Under the pieces are notes generated by a model. The model searched no databases. It saw nothing but the letters and a program-made list of their open reading frames with translations, and was not told the DNA's origin. A stretch of 64,000 nucleotides of DNA from Breoghania corrubedonensis (GTDB lineage: Bacteria; Pseudomonadota; Alphaproteobacteria; Rhizobiales; Stappiaceae): positions 1 to 64,000 of the forward strand of contig NZ_QAYG01000012.1 in the NCBI RefSeq assembly GCF_003053845.1, in the 5' to 3' direction. Below are positions 1-8,198 of this stretch, one piece after another. Position numbers and translations under genes: made by a program. Positions within the stretch are counted from its first letter, which is position 1. Every line of letters starts with the position of its first letter.

Positions 1-660
1 AGATATAGTCGCGCTGCTCGTCGGGTCCGACCCATGTCACCGGGATCGCCGAGCCCTGCGGGGCTTCGGACGCCGCCGATACGCTGACCTCGACCTGTGT
101 GACCTTGACGGTGGTGGAGGCCAGGATCTTGTTGTCCTGGCTCAGGATGTAGCGGATTTCATAGTCGCCGGGTTTGGCCGGCATCCGCAACTGCAACGGG
201 CTGCCCTTCTCGGTGTAGGTGTAATTGATATAGGCGCCGCCATCCGAACCTGCCTCGGCCACCGAGATATAGTCGCGCTGCTCGTCGGGTCCGACCCATG
301 TCACCGGGATCGCCGAGCCCTGCGGGGCTTCGGACGCCGCCGATACGCTGACCTCGACCGGGACAACCGTGACAGTGGCGGAAGCGAGGACTTCGTTGTC
401 CTGGCTGCGGATGTAGCGGATTTCATACTCGCCCGGTTTGGGCGGCATCCGTAATTGCAGCGGGCTGCCCTTCTCGGTGTAGGTGTAATTGATGTAGACG
501 CCGCCGTCCGAACCGGCTTCAGCAACCGAGATATAGTCCCTGTCTTCGTTTGGTCCGGCCCATGTCACCGGCAGGGCGGATCCCTGGGCTGCCTCGGCCG
601 ATGCCGAGATGCTGGCGTCGGGCAATTCGACGATGAGCGGCAGCACGAAGCTGTTGTCGG
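1..660. repeat. 264-bp in-frame tandem repeat inside the VWA gene
   Basis: The segment beginning at position 1 recurs at 265 and, more diverged, at 529, giving a period of exactly 264 bp (88 codons). The first about 95 bases of units 1 and 2 are identical over nearly their whole length. The unit at 529 differs by scattered substitutions and fades out near 660. Such near-identity suggests recent duplication or ongoing gene conversion. The array continues past the left edge. Confidence 0.9.
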
Positions 661-1539
661 CATCTGCACCGATCTCGACTTCGCGTTCGGCCGACACGCC
701 GTCTGTGCGCTTGACGACGACCTTGTAGGCGCCTGCCTCGACCGGCATGCGCAACACCCCGATCTCGAGCCCGTCGACCGTTGCGGCGCCCGTTTCGAGG
801 TCGCTCAATGTCCAGGCAAGACCGTTCTTGATCACCGGTCCGCCTTTTCCGTCCGTCGCTTCAAAGACGGCATCGATCCTGGCCGCTGGTGGCGCCGCCG
901 CGCTGACCTGTTGGAGCGCGTCGGCGAGCTCCTCGGCATTGTCGGCGGTCAGAAAACGACCGCCGGTATTCTCGGCCAGGCATTGCAATTGAGCGCGGGT
1001 CTCGTCGTCGGCGAGGTCGAAGCCGATGACATGGGCCGTGAAATCGATGCCGTTGGCCTCAAGATGCTTGCCCACGTCGCAGGGATCGTAGTTGCAGGTT
1101 TCAATGCCGTCGGACACGAGAATGACGGTCGCCTTGTTCTCTTCGTATTTCAGCGCCTCGGCCGCCAACTCGACAGCTTTGGAAAGCGGCGTCTTGCCCT
1201 TGGGCTTGATCATGGCGATGGCCTGGCGGATGGCCCCGCGCGGCTGGGCGCCGGGAACCACCAGCGTTTCGATATCGTCGCAATTGCCCTTTTCCCGATG
1301 GCCGTAGACGGTCAGTCCGAGCTCCACCTTCGCCGGCAGCGTGTCGAGAAGATCGCCAATGACACGACGCGCGATCGTGATCTTGGCCTCGCCGTCGATC
1401 TGTCCCCACATCGAACCCGACGCGTCGAGCACGAGGATTATCTTATCCGTATCGGAACCCGTCTGTGCCTGCGCGACACTCGCTCCGCACGTCAGTGCGA
1501 GAAGAACGATGAGCCAGGAAAAAGGGTGCTTGGGCATGA
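1..1539 (-). CDS. Secreted von Willebrand factor A domain protein with tandem repeats (3' end outside window)
   Basis: The visible 513 residues begin with a Sec signal peptide (about 1-25, ending AQAQ). A VWA domain follows (about 33-215), with a MIDAS motif DASGS at 38-42 that would bind Mg2+ and a protein ligand. After a short linker come repeats of 88 residues, each containing the block PVTWxGPxxxRDYISVAEAG and probably an Ig-like fold. The start at 1539 is supported by GGAG a few bases upstream. The protein is probably periplasmic or surface exposed and adhesive or scaffolding in role, but the function is inferred from VWA families only. The C-terminus lies beyond the left edge, so the repeat number is unknown. 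Confidence 0.85.
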
Positions 1540-1893
1540 AAAATCTCCGAAAAGGTGCGGCTGTCTTTCGACACCGCCTGTGCGCTTCGGCCGGGGCGTT
1601 TCGGCGCTGGCCTTCACATCATGAAACCTTGTCGATCATCACCGTGCGGTGCCCCGTGACCGGGCGTTTGCGCAAATCCATACGATCATGTCGCCAGACC
1701 GTCGTGAGGGCGAGGATCGCCCTTCCAACGCAATTGCGGCGCATGTGCCTTGAAACCGTTCCGGCGCGATGCGCGCTGAAATCTATCCGCCACATATCTT
1801 CGACGCCCCCCCTGTTTGACGGGGGAGGGCTGCGTTTGGCGTGAAAAGGGGCGTCGACACGGGCCGGAAGAAGGCCTCATCAAGGCCGCGGTC
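1540..1893. other. Intergenic region, no gene seen
   Basis: This holds the promoter region of the VWA gene and the 3' trailer of the response regulator gene. A C-run and G-run separated by a short loop near 1806-1826 could form a hairpin, but no T-run follows. No ORF with a credible start or protein-like composition was found. Confidence 0.5.
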
Positions 1894-2907
1894 CTATTGG
1901 GTCACGGTCAGGCTGAGGAGCAGCGCGACCAGATCGGTCTGGCGATTGGTGTCGGTCTTGGCAAAGATGTTCCTGAGGTGAAACACCACGGTCGACTGTT
2001 GAATGCCGAGCCCCCGGGCGATGTCTTCGAGCCGGTCGCCTTGCACGAGCAGGCTGCTCACGCGCGCCTCTGTCGGGGTCAGCCCGAACAGATTACGCAA
2101 GAGCGCATCCGTTGGCGCGGCGCGGCGGGAGGGATCCACGATCAGCGCCATGACCGCAGGCCCTCCGGCAGCAGGCGCGGGGGGCAGCAGGCTGAGCAGG
2201 ACGATGACGTCCTGCTCGTCCTCGTGCTGGGGCAGGCGCAGGAAGACCGCCTCTTTCTCGCAGTCGGGCTTCGTCCCTGCGCGTTGGATCGCACCGGGCA
2301 CCTCGATGGCCATGCGTTGGCGCAAGAGGCCGTCCGAAGCGTCTATCAGCTCCTCGGCTGCGCCGTTGGCATGTACGACAACGCCCTCGGCATCGAGCAG
2401 CGCAATGGCCGGCGCCAGAGAATCGATCGCCGAAAAGGTGCTGAGACTTCCCGCGGTTCCGAGCGCCTCGCGTGTTTCCGCCGCCCTGGCGGCGAGGCGG
2501 GCACGAACCCTGGCCACCTGCCTGAGCTGTGCCGATATTGTCGCCAGCATGATTTCGTAGTCGATCGGCTTCACGAGATAGTCGTCGGCCCCGGCTCTTT
2601 TACCGGCGATGACCTGCTCGCGATCGGCAAGCGCAGTCAGAAACAGAAAGGGCACCTCGGCCAGATCGGGGCGCAAGGCGCGCAGATGCGCCAGAAGCTC
2701 AAGGCCATCGAAGTGAGGCATGGACACATCGCACAAAATGAGATCAGGCGCCTGCGCGTCGAGCAGGTCCCGTGCCGCCAGGCCGTCGGCGGCCTCCATG
2801 ACCGAATAACCGGTTTCGCGCAATACGGCGGTGAGATCGGCACGCAGAGACGGTTCGTCTTCGCACACCAGAATGCGGATGGGGGGGCCGGCGTCCTCGG
2901 TGTTCAT
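1894..2907 (-). CDS. Response regulator, REC domain + PAS-like middle + LuxR HTH
   Basis: This 337-residue protein has a receiver domain at about 11-125, with acidic pocket CEDE at 15-18, phosphoacceptor D60 (LILCD) and K113 in the LVKP motif. A middle segment (about 165-230) resembles a degenerate PAS domain. A LuxR/FixJ-type helix-turn-helix occupies the last about 60 residues (LTPTEARV...). It should be a DNA-binding transcription factor phosphorylated by the kinase encoded just upstream. Its ATG overlaps the kinase stop codon in an ATGA arrangement, so translation is probably coupled. Targets are unknown. The neighbouring VWA gene is a candidate only by proximity. Confidence 0.88.
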   Translation of the reverse strand: MNTEDAGPPIRILVCEDEPSLRADLTAVLRETGYSVMEAADGLAARDLLDAQAPDLILCDVSMPHFDGLELLAHLRALRPDLAEVPFLFLTALADREQVIAGKRAGADDYLVKPIDYEIMLATISAQLRQVARVRARLAARAAETREALGTAGSLSTFSAIDSLAPAIALLDAEGVVVHANGAAEELIDASDGLLRQRMAIEVPGAIQRAGTKPDCEKEAVFLRLPQHEDEQDVIVLLSLLPPAPAAGGPAVMALIVDPSRRAAPTDALLRNLFGLTPTEARVSSLLVQGDRLEDIARGLGIQQSTVVFHLRNIFAKTDTNRQTDLVALLLSLTVTQ

Positions 2908-4337
2908 GGGCGCATCCCCTCGGGTCGGGCTGTATCTTCGATGCCGGCTTCGCCTCGAGCCGAGGCGGGAAGCCAGATCGTGAAGGCGGCGCCGCCGCCT
3001 GCCTTGTTGGAAACCGTCACGGTGCCGCCCTGCAGCTCCGCGAGTTGCCGCGCGATCCACAGGCCGATGCCTGCGCCCTGCGCGTCCTTCCGATCCTGGC
3101 CGCGCCGGAACCTGTCGAAAATGTGAGGCAGATCCGCATCTGAAATACCGGATCCGAAATCGCTGATGGTGCAGCCGCACCGATCGTCCGCTGTTTCGAA
3201 GCGCACCGAGATCGGCCGGTCGGGGGGGCTGTACTTGAGAGCATTGTCGATGAGGTTCATGATGATGTGGGACACCAGCGAGGGATCGCAACACACCGGA
3301 AGCGGGCCGTCAGGTTTGTCGAACGCGATGGTACGTTCGGGCACGCCGCGCTGGAACTCGTCGCGAATGTCGAGCGCCAGTTCGCTCAGGTCGCAAACAG
3401 TCGCATGGAGATTGACCGCTCCGTGGTCGAGGCGTCCCGCCATCAGCGCCGCGTCGACGAGGCCTGTGAGCCGGGTAACGGTCTGCCGGATGAGCGAGCG
3501 CCGCTCCTCGAGCGCGGGCAGGTTCGGCAACTTGCCGCCAATGATCAGCCTTTGCGCGGCGCTGTCGATGATGGCGAGCCGGGTACGGAACTGGTGTGAA
3601 ACGACCGAGGCGAAATCGCGATAATAGCGAGCCGTGGCACGAACGCCCTTGAGTTCATGCTCGAGCCGGATGGTGCGGAGACGCGCCTCCTCGGCGCGCA
3701 GCAGCGACTGCTTGCCCGAGACGATCTGCCAGCCGAGCAGCATGGCGCCAAGAAGCACGCCGATCACCGACGCGATCACCTGGGACACCGTTTCGCGGTA
3801 GCGGTCGAACTGGCTTGACAGGTTTTCCCATCCCGCCACCATCTGTCGGTTGGCCGATCGGTTGAGTTCACCTCGCAGGCCCGAAAGCAGATCCGCGAAT
3901 TGCGGGGCCCTTTCTTCGGCGAGGGGCTTGAGACGGGGGTCGAAGCTCTTGGCCTTATCCTGATACGAGACGATGGTGTCGGCGATGCCGAGTTCGGCGA
4001 GGCTTCGCAGTTGCGGTCCGTTGGACAGCAGGTCCAGCCGGCTCATCAGCAGGTCGTAGCGTACACCGAGAGCCTCGCGCGACGCCGCATCCCAGCCCGC
4101 GAGCCGCGCCGTGGTCAGGGCGTTCTGCGTTCTCAGTGCCTCGACCTCGGCCTGACTGATGACCCACAGCATATTGCTGGGCGCGTCCACTCGCATGGTG
4201 CGTGCGATGTCGGTCAATTGCACCAGGGCGAGGGCGAGAAGGCCGATACAGGTGACCACGATGGCGAGTGGCATGCCGTAGTGCCACAGCCGCACCTGGG
4301 CAGGCTTCCGGCCAATGGAGAAATCTTCGGTGCTCAT
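2904..4337 (-). CDS. Membrane sensor histidine kinase
   Basis: This 477-residue protein has two transmembrane helices (about 20-42 and 185-205) flanking a roughly 140-residue periplasmic helical sensor region. A short coiled coil leads to a HisKA domain with H248 in SHQFRTRL. The HATPase domain has an N box at 361-369 (NLIDNALKY), a DFGSGIS box near 393 and a GAGIGL box at 421-426, so all catalytic elements are present. The start at 4337 was chosen because it overlaps the stop of the upstream periplasmic gene by 4 bp; the frame stays open further upstream but runs through that gene. Its partner is the response regulator downstream, also joined by a 4-bp overlap. Confidence 0.9.
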   Translation of the reverse strand: MSTEDFSIGRKPAQVRLWHYGMPLAIVVTCIGLLALALVQLTDIARTMRVDAPSNMLWVISQAEVEALRTQNALTTARLAGWDAASREALGVRYDLLMSRLDLLSNGPQLRSLAELGIADTIVSYQDKAKSFDPRLKPLAEERAPQFADLLSGLRGELNRSANRQMVAGWENLSSQFDRYRETVSQVIASVIGVLLGAMLLGWQIVSGKQSLLRAEEARLRTIRLEHELKGVRATARYYRDFASVVSHQFRTRLAIIDSAAQRLIIGGKLPNLPALEERRSLIRQTVTRLTGLVDAALMAGRLDHGAVNLHATVCDLSELALDIRDEFQRGVPERTIAFDKPDGPLPVCCDPSLVSHIIMNLIDNALKYSPPDRPISVRFETADDRCGCTISDFGSGISDADLPHIFDRFRRGQDRKDAQGAGIGLWIARQLAELQGGTVTVSNKAGGGAAFTIWLPASARGEAGIEDTARPEGMRP

Positions 4338-4852
4338 GGCGCCTGGATGCGGGTCAGTTGCCAGACCCAGCGATAATCGAAGCGGATATCCTGCAATTCG
4401 GCATGGGCGTCGCGGGGGTAGACGATCCACACCGGCCCCCGGTCGCGGGCGGTTAGGATTTCGCCGTCCATCTCGAGTGCGGCGATGACGTCGAACCGCT
4501 CGAAATCGGACACAGGGATGGTGACTTCGTAATCGTTGAGGGCGATCGCCAGCACTTCCTTGCCGGAAAAATGCGCCGCAGCGAGCACGTCTCGCATCAG
4601 TGGGCCCTCGAAATGACGCACCCCGTCGGTGACAGATGTATGGGTATCGACCGTATGCCGAGGCAGGGCTTCGAGAGCATCGCGATCGAAGGTCACGGGT
4701 TCGCCGCTGGCGGTGTCGAGAACCGTCAGGAGGACCCCCTCCTGCGCCAGAGATGGGGAACATAGGGCCAGAAGAAACGCTACGGCAAATAAGAAAGAGA
4801 ATCCGTCTGCAATCGCTCGCGCTCGCCGCGGGGGAGAAAAGAGAAGATCCAT
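4334..4852 (-). CDS. Periplasmic SUOX-fold-like protein, first gene of a sensory operon
   Basis: This 172-residue protein has a signal peptide (about 1-35, ending PSLAQ) and a mature domain that resembles the molybdopterin-binding (sulfite-oxidase fold) family: GEPVTFDRDALEALP, then FEGPLMRDVL, then DYEVTIPVSD. The mature part has no cysteine, so it lacks the usual cofactor ligand and is unlikely to be a standard molybdoenzyme. It is translationally coupled to the histidine kinase. I infer that it is a ligand-binding or redox-sensing accessory that presents a signal to the kinase. The start at 4852 is preferred over 4861 because AGAGG lies 9 bases before it and abuts the other. Confidence 0.75.
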   Translation of the reverse strand: MDLLFSPPRRARAIADGFSFLFAVAFLLALCSPSLAQEGVLLTVLDTASGEPVTFDRDALEALPRHTVDTHTSVTDGVRHFEGPLMRDVLAAAHFSGKEVLAIALNDYEVTIPVSDFERFDVIAALEMDGEILTARDRGPVWIVYPRDAHAELQDIRFDYRWVWQLTRIQAP

Positions 4853-5149
4853 GGCCAGCATCCTCTAAGTGCAGGGTGCCAGACTAAACGAATTTCGTGG
4901 AATAGGTATACTCTTGAAAATCTTTAATGGTCGAGAAATGGTTATTTAAAATACAATATTACTGACGACTTTCGGCGTGGTTTTCACCGCTTGCGCGCGC
5001 GGGCGTCGTCCCTCTCTCGCGTCTGTCCTTGTCCTGATCGCTATCGGAAAACCTTGCGATTGTGCCCCCCCTGAATGGAGGGCGCGGGACGCTCGACCGG
5101 CGTTTATCACTTGGGTCCAATTCACCCGACCGATGATCGGAGAAGCCGG
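4853..5149. other. Divergent intergenic region
   Basis: About 300 bases lie between the minus-strand sensory operon and a plus-strand secreted protein gene. The stretch from about 4880 to 4960 is AT-rich and likely holds the sensory operon promoter. No gene was recognised. Confidence 0.5.
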
Positions 5150-5524
5150 ATGCGCGATTATCCCAAAAGGTGCGGGCGAGGCCCGATCGGCGCGATGGGC
5201 CTGTGCCTGACGCTCTCGACGGCTCAGGCTCTGGCCGGAACCGCCGCCATAGAGAACGGGCTTTATGATGCCTATAGCTGCGCCGCCGAAGAAAGCGATC
5301 AGCGGGTCGAGCTCCGTGACGGTGCCGCCAGTTTCCACGGCTACGAGTGCCGGCTTTCCAACCCTCGCGCCCTGGACGGCTTTGAGGGAGCCGTGCTTTT
5401 CGCCGCCGATTGCGATGGCGAGGGCGGCAAATGGAGCGAAAACACGGTGCTGATGCAGACCCGCGATGGCGGGATCGCGCTGCTTACTTCCAGTTGGGGC
5501 GACCATTACGAGCGCTGCAAATGA
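5150..5524 (+). CDS. Small secreted cysteine-containing protein of unknown function
   Basis: This 124-residue protein starts at an ATG preceded by GGAG seven bases upstream. Residues about 10-30 form a signal peptide ending in QALAG. The mature chain has four cysteines (YSCAAEE, YECRLS, AADCDG, ERCK at the end), consistent with two disulfides in the periplasm. I do not recognise the family. Its stop codon overlaps a possible downstream start in an ATGA arrangement. Confidence 0.7.
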   Translation: MRDYPKRCGRGPIGAMGLCLTLSTAQALAGTAAIENGLYDAYSCAAEESDQRVELRDGAASFHGYECRLSNPRALDGFEGAVLFAADCDGEGGKWSENTVLMQTRDGGIALLTSSWGDHYERCK

Positions 5525-5793
5525 GGTGCGGTTCGACCTGGCGCGTGGCACTGCGCCGTGAACCGATCAGGCAGGCGCCGCTTCCAGACAGCGCCCTTGC
5601 TGCCAAACAGACGCTCGATGACACCGCGCCGGTAACCGACTGCAATCGGGGTGTCGACGCCCAATTCACCTGGACATACGGCCGGCACGCGCGGGCGTCG
5701 GGTGGGATCGACGGCTTCCTCGCCGATCACGTCGCACTCGGCATGATGTGGAACAATGCGCAGGGCGCCCGGGAAGTCATGCCATGGCGCTGA
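5521..5793 (+). CDS. Doubtful ORF overlapping the end of the secreted-protein gene
   Basis: An ATG overlapping the previous stop opens a 90-residue frame that reads into the space before the PH-domain gene. The product has no recognisable domain, signal or membrane segment and is rich in Arg and Ala in an undirected way. It may be a coupled small gene or simple readthrough of GC-rich DNA. I keep it only because of its position in a co-directional run of three genes. Confidence 0.22.
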   Translation: MRCGSTWRVALRREPIRQAPLPDSALAAKQTLDDTAPVTDCNRGVDAQFTWTYGRHARASGGIDGFLADHVALGMMWNNAQGAREVMPWR

Positions 5794-5845
5794 GATCGGA
5801 GAGGTTTCGTTCGACGCCGGTCATCACCGGGCCGGAAGAGGCGTC

Positions 5846-7009
5846 ATGCTGACCCCCATTCCATCCGCCGAAATCGATATCCGCCTTCGGCGCCATCTGG
5901 ACCCGGACGAACGGGTCCTGTGGCAGGGGCGCCCCAAACAGGGCAGCTTCTTCGGTCCGGGTGCCGTCGCCACGGGCATAAGTCTGGTGTTGGTCGGGAC
6001 ACTCCTGTCGCTGGGTCTGTCCGTCGGCGTGCTTCCCGCCGGTGCACGCTTTCCGCTGGCTGCGGCGTGCGCACTCGCGGGACTGGTGATCCTTGGCACG
6101 GGGTGGTGCCGGCGTGCACCCTTGTGGGTCTATGGCGTAACCGACAAACGCCTTCTGTCGGTGCTCGGCGACAAGCTGATCCGCTCTGTCACGCCCGCAC
6201 AGCTCGACCGGCTGACCCTTAACGTTCGCGGCGATACCGTCTACTGGTTTCGCATCCACGCCAACCAGACCATGCCCCATGACAGGGGCCTGTTGCGCGG
6301 CCCTGACGGCCAGTTCATCGGCTTTCACGGCCAGTCCGACGCACAGGCGGTCAAGGCGATGATCGAAGCGTGGCGTCTGGCGATTTCACGACGCGCCGCA
6401 GGCACGGCTGCGTCCTTCTCCCTGACGATGGCTGCCGCCGACCGATCGGACGAGGGACAGGATTCGCTCGATGGCGTTTGTCGCATACGGCATCCGCTAA
6501 CCGGATTGACCATGGATATGCCGGCGACCTGGCAGGCTCTGGTCAGCACCAGAACCGACGGCCCCCTCCAGCTCTTCGGCGTCACCGTTTTTTCGCGGTG
6601 GGTGCGTGAGACCGACAAGCGCTCCTACACGCCGGATGCCGACTGGAACTGCCTTCTGGTACAAGCGGCTCCGGAAGCCGGGCTCGAGGTGATCCTCCAC
6701 AACGCCCCGCAGGCGATCACGCTCGACGGGGTTTTGAACGATCCCTGGGCCAAGCTCGCCAATGCGCCGGTCGCAAGGATGGAGCCCGAACTGAGGATCG
6801 GGCCGTTCTCGGGCTTCGGGGTCGTGCGCACCCTGCCCGGCGGCGCGCAGATCCGCAGCAACGCAGCCCTGTCGGCGCCCGCAATGATGCATCAGATGTG
6901 GCTCGAGGGAGAAGGATACCGCCTCGAACTCAAGGGCTATGCTCTTGAAGGTCAGGCCGATATCCAGAGCGCCATCGAAGCGATGATCGCATCGCTCCGC
7001 TTGTCCTGA
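5846..7009 (+). CDS. Membrane protein with bacterial PH domain and unknown C-terminal domain
   Basis: This 387-residue protein starts at 5846 after GGAAGAG. Residues about 1-30 contain the DERVLWQGRP motif common before bacterial PH domains. Two hydrophobic segments (about 33-55 and 62-82) form a membrane hairpin. Residues about 88-175 contain VTDKRLL and resemble a YdbT-type PH domain. The remaining about 210 residues are soluble; I do not recognise them, though MDMPATWQ begins a domain similar in feel to small secreted stress proteins. It probably sits in the inner membrane with most of its mass on one side. Function unknown. Confidence 0.78.
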   Translation: MLTPIPSAEIDIRLRRHLDPDERVLWQGRPKQGSFFGPGAVATGISLVLVGTLLSLGLSVGVLPAGARFPLAAACALAGLVILGTGWCRRAPLWVYGVTDKRLLSVLGDKLIRSVTPAQLDRLTLNVRGDTVYWFRIHANQTMPHDRGLLRGPDGQFIGFHGQSDAQAVKAMIEAWRLAISRRAAGTAASFSLTMAAADRSDEGQDSLDGVCRIRHPLTGLTMDMPATWQALVSTRTDGPLQLFGVTVFSRWVRETDKRSYTPDADWNCLLVQAAPEAGLEVILHNAPQAITLDGVLNDPWAKLANAPVARMEPELRIGPFSGFGVVRTLPGGAQIRSNAALSAPAMMHQMWLEGEGYRLELKGYALEGQADIQSAIEAMIASLRLS

Positions 7010-7046
7010 TCCGACGGGGCGCATCCCGGTTGCAAGGAGAGCATTC

Positions 7047-7532
7047 TCAGTTCAGCGGAAAGGTCACGTCGAAGATGCCGTCGATCTGGCGGAATTTACC
7101 TGCCTTTGTCGGGGTTGCGTGGAATGATCCGGTGACATGCACGGTGGTTTCGGTCTTGTCGAACACATCGAGTGTCACTTTGGTCTGGCCGTCTTCGCTG
7201 GCGTCCCACATGTCGGAAAGCCCGGAGTCCAGATAGTACACGGACGCGTCTATGGCCTGTTTCCCCTTGGGCCCGGTCATGACTGAAAATCCGAGAGACA
7301 CGACATTCTTGGTCGCCGCCACGTCTCCTTCTTGCGGATTGCCCCAGAGATTGAAGCTGTCGACAACCCGCGCGGCATCAGTGTGCGAGGATTGGCTCTG
7401 ACCATTGAACGAGGTGATGAACCATGTCCGTTTGCTGCCGTTCCATGTGGCTTTGATCGTGCCCAGCGTGTCTGCGCAAGCGGTGCCGAGGCTGAGGCCC
7501 AGAATGGCGAGTGTGGCGAGCGTCCGTTTCAT
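7047..7532 (-). CDS. Small secreted protein, intact paralogue of the adjacent broken gene
   Basis: This 161-residue protein has a clear signal peptide (1-20, ending ACA) and no further membrane segment. The mature part has alternating beta-like sequence, including YYLDSGLSDMWDASEDG and VHVTGSFHATP. The same blocks occur in the gene immediately upstream (YYFEGGADWGW... and RGHFSA), so the two are tandem paralogues. Its ATG overlaps the frame that ends the upstream copy in an ATGA arrangement, indicating one transcription unit. No known family was recognised. Confidence 0.75.
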   Translation of the reverse strand: MKRTLATLAILGLSLGTACADTLGTIKATWNGSKRTWFITSFNGQSQSSHTDAARVVDSFNLWGNPQEGDVAATKNVVSLGFSVMTGPKGKQAIDASVYYLDSGLSDMWDASEDGQTKVTLDVFDKTETTVHVTGSFHATPTKAGKFRQIDGIFDVTFPLN

Positions 7533-8109
7533 TTTGTGTCCCGTCGTGGCAGGTGCGCTTCAAAGGTCCCCGAAATGGCGATGCTGCGTGAGAGATCCGG
7601 TTCGTCCCGGTCCGAGCTCTGGTAGTAGGCGCGCGCTGAAATGGCCACGTATCGCCAGCTGATTTTTCCCACGGGTATAGCTGTCGACCGTGATTTCGGC
7701 ATCGGGTCCCTCAAAATCCGCACCCCATCCCCAATCGGCGCCGCCCTCAAAATAGTACAAGGCGCCAATCACGCGCTCGCCGAGCGGCGTGTCGTCAGTC
7801 AGCGGATGGAGAAATTGCAGGGTCAACAAGGGCGCCGCATCGCCGGTTGATGCAGCTCCCCACATGGCTATGGTCACGACGTTGTCGAAAGGAGCCTCTT
7901 GCGGGACGAAAATCGACGTCGTGGACAGCCCGGACGTCATGCCGTCGTCGCCGGGGGTGATCAGGCCCGGTGCGGGTGACGCGACGATGGCCCATTCCAC
8001 GGGAACGCCGTTCAAACTGGCGGGTGATGTGCCCGCTGGCCTCCTGCGCCGCAAGAGGGGTCGCGAACCCCAGCAAGGCGATCGCCAGAACCGCGCCAAA
8101 CCCCTTCAT
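7529..8109 (-). pseudogene. Secreted paralogue with two apparent frameshifts
   Basis: The frame opened by the ATG at 8109 encodes a convincing signal peptide (MKGFGAVLAIALLGFATPLA) but soon loses homology. The body homologous to the neighbour (NGVPVEWAIVA ... GALYYFEGG) continues in the +1 frame, with the shift near a GGG run at 8032-8034. A second shift, near a GC dinucleotide run at about 7631-7638, is needed to reach the C-terminal block AISGTFEAHLP. That last frame ends in an ATGA overlap with the downstream paralogue. Removing one G and adding one GC unit would restore a protein of about 193 residues. Either this is a young pseudogene or the sequence has two indel errors at low-complexity sites. 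Confidence 0.7.
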
Positions 8110-8198
8110 TCCCAGTCGCTGATGTTCATGCGCAATCGTGGCAGACCGACACAAGCATCGAACGGGACCGGGGCGCGATCGCTCGTCCCGATGTGCCA

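Noticed and set aside
1816-3126. Long plus-strand frame over the sensory operon
   Set aside because: It is antisense to the response regulator and kinase genes, both of which show all catalytic motifs.
5506-5730. Minus-strand fragment resembling a transposase end (GVIERLFG wording)
   Set aside because: The similarity covers too few residues, no terminal inverted repeats are visible and no second piece of a transposase is nearby.
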